A DNA stretch of 64,000 bases from Diaporthe sp. PMI_573 (Eukaryota; Ascomycota; Sordariomycetes; Diaporthales; Diaporthaceae), in assembly GCA_021399435.1 (NCBI GenBank), contig JAJTUP010000019.1:310001-374000 (forward strand), given 5' to 3'. How positions within the stretch are numbered: position 1 is the stretch's first letter; every line of letters starts with the position of its first letter. Below, one piece after another: positions 54,527-64,000 of this stretch. The notes under the pieces were generated by a model, which made no database searches, was not told where the DNA came from, and was given only the letters and a program-made list of their open reading frames with translations. The position numbers were made by a program, and so were the translations under genes.

Positions 54527-55388
54527 GGCGGTTGTTTCGTGTCGCTGATGGGTGGAGACGAGAGCAGGTCAGAGCAGCGCATGGGAGGCAAGTTGGAGTT
54601 GTACGATACCAATTTTTACGAGATACGACAGGACATACTCGGACTACTACAAAATAAAACTAGGACCCAACGCATGGGGTACTTGTACTCTGGGACATAC
54701 ATATCATACTCCTCTCCTTTTCAGCATGTAAGGTGGTGAAACGAAACGCCTAGACCACAAGACAAAGCCATTGAAGGCTTCACAGGTCAGGGGTCAGATA
54801 AGCCCCTCGGGGTTCAATATTGGAATAATACCCATACCGGGCGAGCAGATTGAGGGCTGCAAGCTCAACTGGTCATCATGAGACGACCTGGATTCCGTAC
54901 GCTGTTACGAAAATGCAAGCGAGAAGGCCTAGTGAAGAGTTCTGTATCGGACATGGGGCGGACTCAACAGGTCATCCGCTCCTGCATGAACGGTCATTGC
55001 ACGTGGTCTTGCAGAAACATGGTGAGAGGGCTACATGCCGGGACTATCGCGAAGCCCTGTGATTGACTTGCCTTCCACACGGTTATCCTACCGGTGCCTC
55101 ACGGGACGTCTTCCCATATATTGTTTTCCTGTACGACGTTATCCCACAGAGACTATCCCATAGGAATATTCTATAGGTCATCCCAAAGGAGGTCATTCCA
55201 TTGGAGATTATTCCATAGCGGGCGTTCCGACCTGCTGATATGCTGGTGTGTCTTCTGTGTGAAAGTCTTAGACAGTCGCATCATAGGGTGAAGAGAAGAA
55301 ATCCAGTCTGGGTCATGATGAGAGTCACAAAGAGCAACGACGAACATCTTAGGTTGCCTTTACAGCCCCTACCTACCCGTGTCCAGTC
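54527..55388. other. Convergent 3' region of nudC and URI1 with degenerate repeat
   Basis: No gene is seen. At 55083-55222 a loose 15-17-bp motif of the form TYATYCCAWAGGA recurs about six times (for example CTATCCCATAGG, TCATCCCAAAGG, TCATTCCATTGG, TTATTCCATAGC). Confidence 0.5.
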
Positions 55389-57275
55389 TCACTGCCTCCC
55401 CAGCCTAGCGGCCTTGAACCGGCTCACACGCTTCCCCTCTGCCCCCTCATCCTCGGGGTACTCGATGGCCTCCTCCTTCTCGGCAACGAAGCCGCCCTGC
55501 TTCTGTATCATGCGGTTGCGCATCCGGTGGTATTCCATGGCGGCCTCCTGGTGCAGCAGCGTAGCGTCAAACTCGTCTGGCTCTACGGCGCCCGAGGGCA
55601 TATCCCGCTCGACGACGGTCCCAGCGAGCGTCTTGCCGTCCGGCCCGGTCGGGGCCGTCCGCACTTCCTGGTCGAGGAAGCGCGCCGGGGCCTCGGCCGG
55701 ACCTTTATGTCTGACCGGGAGCTGGATTTCGGCCGGGCCCGGAGTGGGCTCTGTTGTGCGTGCCTTTTTGAACCGCGACGTCTTCTTCGGTGCGCCTGCT
55801 GTCGGTGCCGCTGGCTGTGCAGCAGGACTCCGCTCCACGATTGTGCTTCTCATGGGGTCGACGTAGGGCTCCTTGGGTTCTTGAGGCTCAACACTGGCAG
55901 GAGCTGGTCCCGTGTCTGTTTCGGGGGCTATGTCCAGTGCGCTGGCGAACTTGACGCCCTTCTTCCGGGGCTTAGACTCGCGCGCAGCTTCGTCACCAGC
56001 CTTCATAGATGATTTGGTGGGCTGAGCTTTGGGTTCTGGCTGGTTTGAGGCAGCCGGTTGGATTGCGATGCGTGCGATGCCTTCTTCCGGTATGCTGCCA
56101 GCGGCCTCGGCCGAGGCCTTGGCCTCTGCTTCCTCCTCGATTTGGCGGCTCGACTTTATACCCAGGCTCACCTCAAGCTCCTGCATGCGCTTCCTATACT
56201 TGTCGTCGACGACACGAGATTTGGTTCGGCCATGCTCGTCCTCATCATCATCGTTGTCATCTTCAAAGCCGTCATCCTCGTCAAGGCTGTACTCATCATC
56301 GTCGAACTCGGAACCCGTGCCTTCGTCGATTTCAAGCTCCGCAACAATTGGCGCAATGTCTGTCATGCCGTACCTGAGCATCTCCCGTCGGAGCTCAGCG
56401 TCCTCATCTGACTCGTCCTCTGGTATCACTGGGTTCGAGAGCGGTGCTTCTTGTTCCTTGGCCTCCTTCATTATTTGCTCAAGATGATCCCGCGTCTGAT
56501 ATCTTTGGTCCTGGACGTTGAGCTCGTGGCCTGGTTTTGTGTCCTCGGCAAAAGACACGCCCTTTTTCGCAGGAGGATCCGCAGAGTCCGCGTCCATGGC
56601 AATTGGCGCCGCCTTTGTTTCTGGCCTGCCCTGGCCTTCTACTTCCTGAAAGCGCCCATTGGGCTCGTCCTTCACCGGCGTGTCCTCGTCGTCTGAGAGC
56701 TCCTCGACCACAGCCGGCAGCTGCTTCTCCGTCTCAGGCAGGTCATCGACACCAGCCTTCTCCAGTGCCTCACGAATGGCCGAGGTTGAGTCGCCTGGCC
56801 TTTGCAGACGGGACGAGGTAATGTTGTCATCATCATCAAGCTCTTCGATGATGTCCGTAATGGGCAAGCCCGAGTCCTCATCCATGGCGTCCGGGTTGGC
56901 CACAATGTTGGCCTTTTCGTACTTCTCCTCCGCATCCTGAAGCTGCTTCCCCAGGGTTTCCACATTTGTTGAGACATAGTCAATCCGCCGTGAAAGGATA
57001 CCGACGATCTGCGCCTTGGTCTTCACTGTTGGCTCGCCAAAGATCTCCCTGGCTTCCTTTCTGGCGATGACATGGCCCTCAAACTCGTCGCATATTCTGT
57101 CCAGGTCCGCGCGGTCAGCGGGCCCGGATATGGCTTCGACCTCTTCCTTGAGCTCCTCATAGTCGGCGTGACACATGCGCCAGTGCGTGATGGCCTTGCG
57201 AAGCTTCTCGACATTTTCTTCAAGCTGGCGGCGGTGCCGTTCCAGGTCGAGGAAGTGATCTTTTACCGAAGCCAT
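55389..57275 (-). CDS. URI1: Prefoldin-like protein URI1/Bud27
   Basis: A single exon of 628 residues starts at the ATG 57275-57273. The N-terminal alpha-class prefoldin domain (about 1-130) has two coiled coils (ERHRRQLEENVEKLRKAITHW; NVETLGKQLQDAEEKYEKA) around a short beta region with GEPTVKTKAQIVGILSRRIDYV. The remainder is acidic and disordered. It ends in a conserved region with PYVDPMRSTIVERSP, ARFLDQEVRTAPTG, TVVERDMPSGAVEPDEFDATLLHQEAAMEYHRMRNRMI (positions about 520-600) and SRFKAARLGRQ, corresponding to the fungal DUF3835 type. URI1/Bud27 acts with the R2TP/prefoldin-like machinery in assembly of RNA polymerases and in TOR-linked translation control. It probably shuttles between cytoplasm and nucleus. 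Confidence 0.88.
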   Translation of the reverse strand: MASVKDHFLDLERHRRQLEENVEKLRKAITHWRMCHADYEELKEEVEAISGPADRADLDRICDEFEGHVIARKEAREIFGEPTVKTKAQIVGILSRRIDYVSTNVETLGKQLQDAEEKYEKANIVANPDAMDEDSGLPITDIIEELDDDDNITSSRLQRPGDSTSAIREALEKAGVDDLPETEKQLPAVVEELSDDEDTPVKDEPNGRFQEVEGQGRPETKAAPIAMDADSADPPAKKGVSFAEDTKPGHELNVQDQRYQTRDHLEQIMKEAKEQEAPLSNPVIPEDESDEDAELRREMLRYGMTDIAPIVAELEIDEGTGSEFDDDEYSLDEDDGFEDDNDDDEDEHGRTKSRVVDDKYRKRMQELEVSLGIKSSRQIEEEAEAKASAEAAGSIPEEGIARIAIQPAASNQPEPKAQPTKSSMKAGDEAARESKPRKKGVKFASALDIAPETDTGPAPASVEPQEPKEPYVDPMRSTIVERSPAAQPAAPTAGAPKKTSRFKKARTTEPTPGPAEIQLPVRHKGPAEAPARFLDQEVRTAPTGPDGKTLAGTVVERDMPSGAVEPDEFDATLLHQEAAMEYHRMRNRMIQKQGGFVAEKEEAIEYPEDEGAEGKRVSRFKAARLGRQ

Positions 57276-58766
57276 CTTGAGGAGTCAAGGAATGTTGTAT
57301 GTGGAGGAAGGGGAATGGCGTGCAGTACTGTTAAAGTCATTGAAAGGAAAAGGATGCTTCTGCAAGGTTCACTGAAAAAAATTGCTTAGGTAACGCTAGG
57401 CATCTCAAGCTTACCCCTGTACTCCGTAGACCCAACTTTGTTACCACATCCCTGGGACATGTTGGCGCACGATTTCATTCTCAAGCTGCCTGTAGTGCTT
57501 CACTACCTGTCTCAGTACTCTGAATGCATTGCCATGACCACCGCCAGGCTCCGTGGGACATCACGTCGAGGTTTTCCTGTCGCAACACTTGTGGCTTTTA
57601 TCTCCTATAGATTTCCTGGCTTCCTGAAAAGCGTGTGAGTATTGTGTGTGAACATTCCAAGTCCGATCGACCAGCCCTAGTACATTTGCAGGCCAGGGTA
57701 ACAGTACGCCGGCGTGGCGCGTGGAGAGAAGCCTGAGCAAGCCAAAGTCTGACGCGTGTCGGGCGTGCTGGGGCCGACGATGTGTGACCCAGAGCCCGCT
57801 CGCCATCTCTGACAGCGAGCTCCTTGGTCGACCGTTTTGAAGAGGGTGGGATCGTTCTGGTGTTGGTGGATGTGGTCCGCTGCCGACCGAGAAGATCGAC
57901 GACCACCCCAGCGTCCTAAAGACCTTGAAGTGTAGTACCAATGATGCTTATGACATCGAGGCTACGCTTCCAATTGAGGGCGATGTTCACGACGCTTGTC
58001 CTGTAAATTAAGGGGACCTATAGGCAGTCTCAGGCCATGAGCCCAGAACGGGGGCACCCAGGGGTCCTCACGATCTCCCCGAGAAAGCTGCATGTCTCGA
58101 CTCTCGATGGTTTAATTTGGATCTTGACTTCAACCCCTACCAGCACCGTTACCGCCCCAATGGCAGACCAAGGGCTGAATCAAGCTTCGCCGAGACTTCT
58201 GGCATTTCTTCAGAAATAATGCACGGTGGTGGGCACGTAGGCGGATCTTGTCCCCTGCGCTTATATGCCTGCAGCTATAGATTGGCCTGAGCCGGCAACG
58301 ATCAGCACACCCATATCGGCCTCTAAATTATCCACACCAGATTGCCTATCACCAGTGCTCCTTCCCCTCCTCAATCCGAATTCACTCTAGCAATCACTCC
58401 AATCTTTCGGAGCCCGTTGCAATCTTGAGAGAAACCTTCCGAAAACAGTCGAGCTCCCGTCTCAATACGACCATAAACAACCATCTGCCGACATGGTCTC
58501 GTCAACCTTGCTCCTCCCTGCCGGCTCCGAGGACCCCGCCGCCTGTCGAGGATAGATGATGGGCCATGGGTCACTGCTGCTTCAAGGATTGCGGAAACAA
58601 CCAGGGCCTCAAGCTGATATAAAGTTATATCATGCCTCCTGTCATCTCATGTTTCTTGGATTGGTGCTTTTCGTATCAGTGATCAGATATCCTTTTCTGA
58701 GTCTGGCTACTGTACTATCGGCCATTGAGTAAGCCTGTCTGTCATCTGATCTCGCAAATCAACAAG
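57276..58766. other. Divergent intergenic region, URI1 and secreted protein
   Basis: About 1.5 kb without a supported gene. Frames such as 57561-57941 (-) lack protein character. The right end must hold the secreted-protein promoter. Confidence 0.45.
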
Positions 58767-59515
58767 ATGTTGTCCTCGATCAAGACCCTCACCTCCCTCG
58801 CCCTGCTCTCCCTCCTGGCCAGTCCGGCCTCCGCTGTGACATGGTATTTCTTGACCTACTACCCAGCCAGCGGGGCCCAGTTCACCGAGTTTTCCGGGTC
58901 CATGGTGGTGCCCACGCTCCCCAAGGCTGCGACCTACTACCTCTGGCCGGGCCTGCAGCCCACCGACAACACAGGTGTGTACCAGAACGTCCTTGACGGC
59001 AGGTCGGGCACGTGGTACTTCGGCTCGGGCTGGTGCTGCAGTAACCCGTCGCTGGCCTGGGGCTCCGGCTTCAATACCTACGCGGGCGAGACCAACACCT
59101 TCCGCAACGTCAGGATCGACGGCACCAACTGGCAGTCGACCACCGTGCACGGCAGCACGGGCACGACCAAGACGGACTCGTTCCCGCTGAGCTCCAAGAG
59201 CTTCAACCAGGCCATCTTTGCTATTGAGCTGTGAGTCCGTCCCTGGTCCCCTTGGAGACCCGGTGAGATGCAGAGCGGATGAGGCTGATGGGCTTGTGGC
59301 CGCGCAGGTACGATGTTCCTTGGGACTTTGGCGCGCTCACCTTCAAGAATGTGAAGATCGTGGCGACGGGCAGCTCGAGCTCGACATGGTGCACTTCCAG
59401 CCCGAGCAACTACAACGGCGCCACAAAGTACACCATAACCGGCGCCAAGGCCTCCGTCTCGGGCACGACTGTGACCTGCACGATCGACTCCGTCGTCTTG
59501 CAAGGTCCGGCCTGA
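58767..59515 (+). CDS. Small secreted protein, family not recognised
   Basis: Two exons, 58767-59230 and 59308-59515, give 223 residues; the intron splits a Leu codon (AIE-L-YDVPWDFG). Residues 1-23 are a signal peptide (MLSSIKTLTSLALLSLLASPASA) with a good cleavage site after SPASA, shown here in part. The mature protein is rich in aromatic residues, Gly, Ser and Thr: WYFLTYYPASGAQF, MVVPTLPKAATYYLWPGLQP, GTWYFGSGWCCSNPSLAW. The pattern suggests a beta-sandwich such as a lectin- or glycosidase-like fold. It has few cysteines: a CC pair in the middle and two later ones (TWCTSS, TVTCTIDS), which could form two disulfides. It may act on or bind plant or fungal wall material; this is inference. 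Confidence 0.82.
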
Positions 59516-59790
59516 TCAGGGGGCAACATATTGCCTCCGCTCTTCTGATCGGGCAGATCCATGACTGGGACTTTTGCCCCATACATGTCGGCACTGTTTC
59601 TACATTCCTGCCAAGCACATGTATTTCATGATGAGGCGGGGCATCTATGTAACTGCCGCTCTCGCTGTATATATTCAATGCCAGTTACTGTCGCTGATTC
59701 GCAATGCTTCAATCATGGCACAAATGAACCCTTCGACTCCGAGAATGCAAGGAACGGGCGTCTCGCTAAACAGCCCTAGTGATGAAGCAA
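59516..59790. other. Convergent 3' region
   Basis: A short spacer between the secreted protein (+) and the transporter (-). It holds no gene. Confidence 0.4.
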
Positions 59791-61109
59791 TTATGAGCGT
59801 CCAGGGCTGGAGGCTCTCGCGACCTCCTCCACGCCCTCGGCCTGGGGCCCAAGCAGCGCCGTCTCCTCGTCCACAGACTTTTTCGCCTCCACCTTCTTCT
59901 TGGGAGGCGGCGACTTGTGTAATGCCGACCACAAGGTACTCGCAATAATGATCGCGCCGCCAAACAGGCTCCAACCACCGGGCAGAACGCCCCAGATGGC
60001 CCAGTCGAACATCAGGGCGAAGATCACCTGGGTATATAGCATAGACGTGGCCTTGGGGCTCTTGTCTAGTTGTAGGCCGGACGTGAGAAGGAACTGCAGC
60101 ACGAAGCCCAGGAAGCCGAGGAGGACCAGCAGGGCCCACTCACGAGGGGATGGGGGCATTATGAATCCTATGCCTGGCGTGGCCAACATCGCGACTACCG
60201 AGCCGACAGTGGCGATCAGAGCAAAGTAATTGACCGAGATGAGTGCATGAGCCCTGTCGCCCATTATGCGTATAGTGGTGTACGCGCCAGCCGCGCCGAC
60301 GACGCCCAAAACGGCCAGCACGATGGCAAACATGCGCTGCGTTGGCGTAACATCGTCCAGGTCCTCTGGGGCGGCGTCAGCGTGGATGTGGTCGTCTACC
60401 TTGCCGAAAATTGATTCCGGGTGCGCGATGAGGACCACTCCAATCAGGGCGACTAGACCCGCGATCAGTTCCTTGCGGGTGAAGGGCTGGCCCAGCACGA
60501 TGTAGCAAGCCCATGCGGTAGTGATAGGGACTTCTGGCTGTTAGTCATCTGCTACGGAGCCTAAAGTGTTGCATTCCGGGACACTCCAAAACATGAAAGA
60601 CAGGGACCCGCAGGAGGAGAAGAGTGATGCTTACTGAGGAAGCGGAAGACGGTGGCCTCGGCGAGTGGAAGGTAGTGGACCGAGTAGTACAAGGTGAAGA
60701 GGCCCACGAATCCAAACAGCGCCCTCAATACCAGCCAGCCCCTGATTGCGGGATGTCCTAGTGGGAAATACGGCACCGAGGTCCACCACATATATAGGGT
60801 GCTAAGAATGAGTGTTATACCCATACGAGCCGTGATGATCTGGTGCGCATATTAGCACCACGCGGAATATCTGGGACTACTGGGCATGAAAAATGTGCAT
60901 ACCTGGAGCGTGTGGAAGCCGCCGCCGCCCTGCTGCAAGAAGCGGGCAATGGCGTCCATGGAGGCGCCGCAAACGACTGATGAGAGGATCAGAAGTGCAC
61001 CTTTATTGTTTTGCCATATTGAGCGCCAGGTGTTCTGGGTGGGCTCTGCAGCTGACCCATTTTCGTCCCCATTCCGGGGAGGGTCCTCATTGGCAGTGTT
61101 TGAAGCCAT
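59791..61109 (-). CDS. EamA/DMT-family transporter (SLC35G-like)
   Basis: Three exons, 61109-60903, 60839-60635 and 60533-59791, give 384 residues. The joins restore GFHTLQ-IITARMGITL and ATVFRFL-K-VPITTAW. About ten hydrophobic helices form two EamA repeats: the first ends around LPLAEATVFRFL, the second runs from IVLAVLGVVGAAGAYTTIRIMGD to WGVLPGGWSLFGGAIIIASTLW. The motifs PFTRKELIAGLVALIGVVLIAHP and LQLDKSPKATSMLYTQVIFAL are typical of fungal SLC35G-type proteins; their substrates are mostly unknown. The cytosolic N- and C-termini are hydrophilic, the latter with PPPKKKVEAKKSVDEE. Likely in the plasma membrane or endomembranes. Confidence 0.9.
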
Positions 61110-62098
61110 TCTGGTGGTGTCGTAGTCTTGATCGGAAACGACTGGAAGTAGAAGAAGTAAACTGTCGTGCAGAGGACCAGAAACAACCCGACGTCAAGAC
61201 AAGGGATCTTGACGAGGCAGAACAAAACCGCAGCGCTGACATATTAAAAAAAAACAAAAAAAAAACAGAGCAGCTCGTAATGAACTTAGTACAAACACCC
61301 CGTACATGCAAAGGAGTCATCAGACCGCGCGAACCCCGGGGGTGTACGCGCCTCGTGACAAAAATCTGCACTCGGCATGGATGGCCCATCCCCACTCATC
61401 TTATGCCGAACGGCAGGCCGATTGCGCTGGAGCTTGGCCGATCCTCCGGGTTCCTAGCGGCGGAGGAGTGGTCTCTCTTTCTGTGTGGCCTGCATGGTAT
61501 ATGAGTTGAGCGCGTTCGGCTATGCAACACTGTATGTCCCGAGAACAGTTAAGCTGAACATGGCGGCGACTGACGAGACATGAGGCTGTGCATGCATGTT
61601 GGTGGCTGTTGGTACCCGGCTGGATTCCGCTGGTGCTTGCTTCTGAGACGCATGGGTGTTATTTCCGTAGAGGTCGTCAGGTCTAGCCTTCAACGCGGGG
61701 TCGTATTCAATTTTTACGCAGTTCACGTAGGGCTGAGGCCAAGAGATATGAAGATGTGGTCGACTCTGGATCATGTGGAGACATGTCAGTGGGCTTGACA
61801 AGCTCTGCCCGGGGCCACCTATGTAATCACTGGTGAGAAGGAGAGCAGGCCACAGGAGCTCCACAACGACGTTTGGAATTTCTCTGACCATGTGGCTGTG
61901 TTATTGTAATAATGTTGCCCGCCCGTGTCCAGCGGACTGAAAACCGCCCGCCTGCCGTATCCGGCCCCACCATCAAGCCTGTCTGTCACCTTGACCCCTG
62001 CTTATGCCGAGTTGACGTCAACCCCAAGTTGTTGTTGACCCTGACGATAGCTCAAGGCCGAAGCTCTGTGTATATTGAGTATCCTCACCACATCCATC
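61110..62098. other. Divergent intergenic region, transporter and hydrolase
   Basis: About 1 kb without a supported gene. A poly-A stretch lies at about 61246-61265. A 123-codon minus-strand frame (61520-61891) has no domain features. Confidence 0.45.
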
Positions 62099-63463
62099 AT
62101 GCTCCCTGATCCGGCTCTTTCTATCACTATCCCTAGCGTGCACGACGATGCCACCCTTGAATGCCGCATCTATCACCCTCAGTCTCTGACCGCAAACCCT
62201 CGAGCTCCTCCCTGGCGCAAGCATGCCGCTGTGCTGGCTCACCCGTACGCGCCCCTGGGAGGCTGCTTTGATGACCCGGTTGTCGAGACCTTAGCCACAA
62301 CCCTCCTGAGGCAGGGCTTTCTTGTCGGCACTTTCAACTTCCGCGGTGCAGGCAACTCGGGCGGGAGGACCAGTTGGACTTCAAAGGCCGAGACGAGTGA
62401 TTACATGTCCTTCGTGGGATTTGTTTACTACTATGTGCATTACCTGGACCCCTTCCGATCAGCACAGTCTCCCGTGAGCACCTCTAACCTGCCGCTGTCT
62501 CCTACCACCAACCAGCCCGGCACACACGACGCCTCGGGATCAGAGAGTGTCGTCAACCGTTATGTTCTCCTCCAGTGCGGCTACTCGTATGGCGCAATGA
62601 TAACGAAGCTCTTGCCGCCGCTAGAGTCCTTGTTGGGGGCATTTGCCGCCCCGAAGAATGCTTCTGCTGCAGCAGACATACGTCTGCGGGCCCAGCACCT
62701 GGCCGAGCAGCAGAACGTCATACTTGCCAGTGCACGTGCGGCTCTTATGGAACCAGCCAGCCCAACGTCGCCCCGGAGATCAACCCCTGGCCTACGGATA
62801 GGAGGCGACGAGGACAAGAGACGGAGCCAGGACCATGGCGGAAGGCGCAGTTTCGCTATCGACGCGGAGGAGAAAGTGCGAGCCGGCGTAGCAGAGCTCA
62901 TGAAGAAAACAAAAATGCACCAACTCCACAGCCACCGCAGGAAGGGTAGTCACCCAAAAGAAAAGGAAGCATCAGCCAGCAGCACCGTGGAAGAAGCAGA
63001 CAAGGGAAAGGAAGCGGACCACCTGCCGGTCGTGGCCGGACTACCATCCCCAGTGGTCGCCTACCTGTTGGTCTCCCCGCCGGTGGGGTGGGCCACGAGC
63101 CTGATGACGATGAACCTGGGCAACCCCATGTCGAGCATTTTCGGGAGGCACCCTCGGTTCAAGAGCAAGGACAGGGATGAGCAGGGCGCATCGTCGGGCC
63201 CGACGGAGTCCAAGCAGGAGAGGCAGAAACTGATCAACCACCCGACGCTCGCTATCTACGGAGACTCGGATGTATTCGTGGCAGTAAAGCGGTTCCGGGA
63301 CTGGGCGGCTAGGCTGCAGTCCGCTCCCGGGTCCCGATTCAGGGCCCACGAGGTCTCGACGGCTGGGCATTTCTACATCGAGGATGGGACAATGCAGAGG
63401 CTCGCTGATGCTGTGAGGGCGTTCTCGGGGGAGTTGCTGGTACAGGCCGAGGAAGGTTCATGA
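62099..63463 (+). CDS. Alpha/beta hydrolase
   Basis: A single exon of 454 residues starts at the ATG 62099; the frame is open upstream but without an ATG. The strand-helix signature VLAHPYAPLGG and FNFRGAGNSGGRTSW marks the oxyanion-hole region typical of COG2945-type hydrolases. The nucleophile elbow is CGYSYGAMI (Gly-x-Ser-x-Gly). A long, charged, probably disordered insertion follows (about 200-310; KMHQLHSHRRKGSHPKEKE) before the fold resumes with PVVAYLLVSPPVGW. The acidic residue is probably the Asp of AIYGDSDVFV and the His that of TAGHFYIEDG. The catalytic triad thus seems complete, so an esterase or lipase-like activity is likely. The substrate is unknown. Confidence 0.9.
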   Translation: MLPDPALSITIPSVHDDATLECRIYHPQSLTANPRAPPWRKHAAVLAHPYAPLGGCFDDPVVETLATTLLRQGFLVGTFNFRGAGNSGGRTSWTSKAETSDYMSFVGFVYYYVHYLDPFRSAQSPVSTSNLPLSPTTNQPGTHDASGSESVVNRYVLLQCGYSYGAMITKLLPPLESLLGAFAAPKNASAAADIRLRAQHLAEQQNVILASARAALMEPASPTSPRRSTPGLRIGGDEDKRRSQDHGGRRSFAIDAEEKVRAGVAELMKKTKMHQLHSHRRKGSHPKEKEASASSTVEEADKGKEADHLPVVAGLPSPVVAYLLVSPPVGWATSLMTMNLGNPMSSIFGRHPRFKSKDRDEQGASSGPTESKQERQKLINHPTLAIYGDSDVFVAVKRFRDWAARLQSAPGSRFRAHEVSTAGHFYIEDGTMQRLADAVRAFSGELLVQAEEGS

Positions 63464-64000
63464 CTGTGCCCGCATTGTATTGTTGTGTTGTTGTGTTGTT
63501 GTTTGTTGTCGTTGTCGTTGTCGTCTGGGCTACAGCGGGATGGTATTGGTCATGGATTTTGATGATGCCTTGTTTAGAGTTACGATACCCTATGATAAAC
63601 CGGAATGTTACTTGAGCATTGAGTATCCGACACCCGGCTTGGGCCCCGTGAACTTCGTTGTGTCGTGATGTGCGCGCGGAACTCCTTTCATCACATGGGT
63701 TACTCCGACCATTTTCTAGCAGCGTGTCCAAATAGGCCGAGCCCACGCAGCATGCTACAGCCATTTCTTGTTGGGCGAGAACAAGTCACACTGTTAATAC
63801 TCTACGAGCTTTGCTCGGGAGTTTGCTACGCGGCCACAGTATCTAGATACCTAGGTAGTGAGCAGTACTCACTGCCCAGCCTCTTGCGGAACATCCTCCT
63901 ATGTAATAACCGTGAAGAGGATGACCTCCTACAGGATAGAATACTAAGCCCCTGCCTCGAATTCTAACATCGTGCCTCTCATGATGAACTCTTGGTGGAT
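63464..64000. other. Terminal non-coding segment with GTT-rich repeat
   Basis: Downstream of the hydrolase lies a TTG/GTT-rich stretch (about 63478-63522), then ordinary sequence with no supported gene to the window end. A CTAGATACCTAGGTAG palindrome occurs at about 63843-63858. Confidence 0.45.

Noticed and set aside
1..64000. CRISPR array, bacterial operon or ribosome binding sites
   Set aside because: Introns, isolated genes and eukaryotic protein content show fungal nuclear DNA; no regular repeat-spacer structure is present.

Overview
This is nuclear DNA of a filamentous ascomycete (Pezizomycotina, most likely a Sordariomycete). Short introns of about 50-180 bp begin with GT and carry a CTGAC/CTAAC branch site 8-15 bases before the acceptor. 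The genes code for conserved fungal and eukaryotic proteins, including a complex I assembly factor, and are spaced singly on both strands. AT-rich patches look like the product of repeat-induced point mutation (RIP). Exon joins given here were worked out by reading frame, splice signals and family similarity, and the exon lengths of each gene sum to whole codons.

Layout. 1-16.9 kb: the edge of a secreted-protein gene (-), a long disordered/coiled-coil protein (-), a large non-coding stretch, a multi-pass membrane protein (+), the MBOAT protein GUP1 (-) and transcription elongation factor TFIIS (+). 16.9-18.3 kb: an MCY1-type cysteine-synthase-like protein (-). 18.66-25.58 kb: an accessory island bounded by a diverged inverted repeat. 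It holds a double F-box-like gene (-), an apparently intact Fot1/pogo-type DNA transposon with perfect 43-bp terminal inverted repeats, and an AT-rich tract. 25.7-33.7 kb: complex I assembly methyltransferase NDUFAF7 (+), alanyl-tRNA synthetase with an apparent mitochondrial/cytosolic double start (-), a conserved nuclear protein (+) and a single-pass protein with PPxY motifs (-). 33.7-37.6 kb: gene-poor, with a tRNA-Leu(AAG) gene and a second tRNA-like locus. 37.6-44 kb: aldehyde dehydrogenase (+), cytochrome P450 (+) and a DUF1772/anthrone-oxygenase-like protein (-). 44.6-57.3 kb: mitochondrial aspartyl-tRNA synthetase (-), the endocytic adaptor AP180/YAP180 (+), TFIIH subunit TFB3/MAT1 (-), NudC (+) and the prefoldin-like URI1/Bud27 (-). 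58.7-64 kb: a small secreted protein (+), an EamA-type transporter (-) and an alpha/beta hydrolase (+).

The genes do not form one pathway; most are housekeeping genes. Three groupings stand out. Mitochondrial function is well represented (NDUFAF7, AlaRS, AspRS, MCY1). A possible small oxidative-metabolism group is ALDH, P450 and DUF1772. The third is the mobile-element island that abuts the NDUFAF7 promoter.

The most unusual observation is the tRNA-Leu(AAG) gene. Besides its normal 16-nt intron after position 37, its D-loop is interrupted by 56 nt that have the marks of a spliceosomal intron (GTAAGT, CACTGAC branch site, AAG). Removing it gives a normal type II tRNA-Leu. I could not run any search, so whether this is new is untested.
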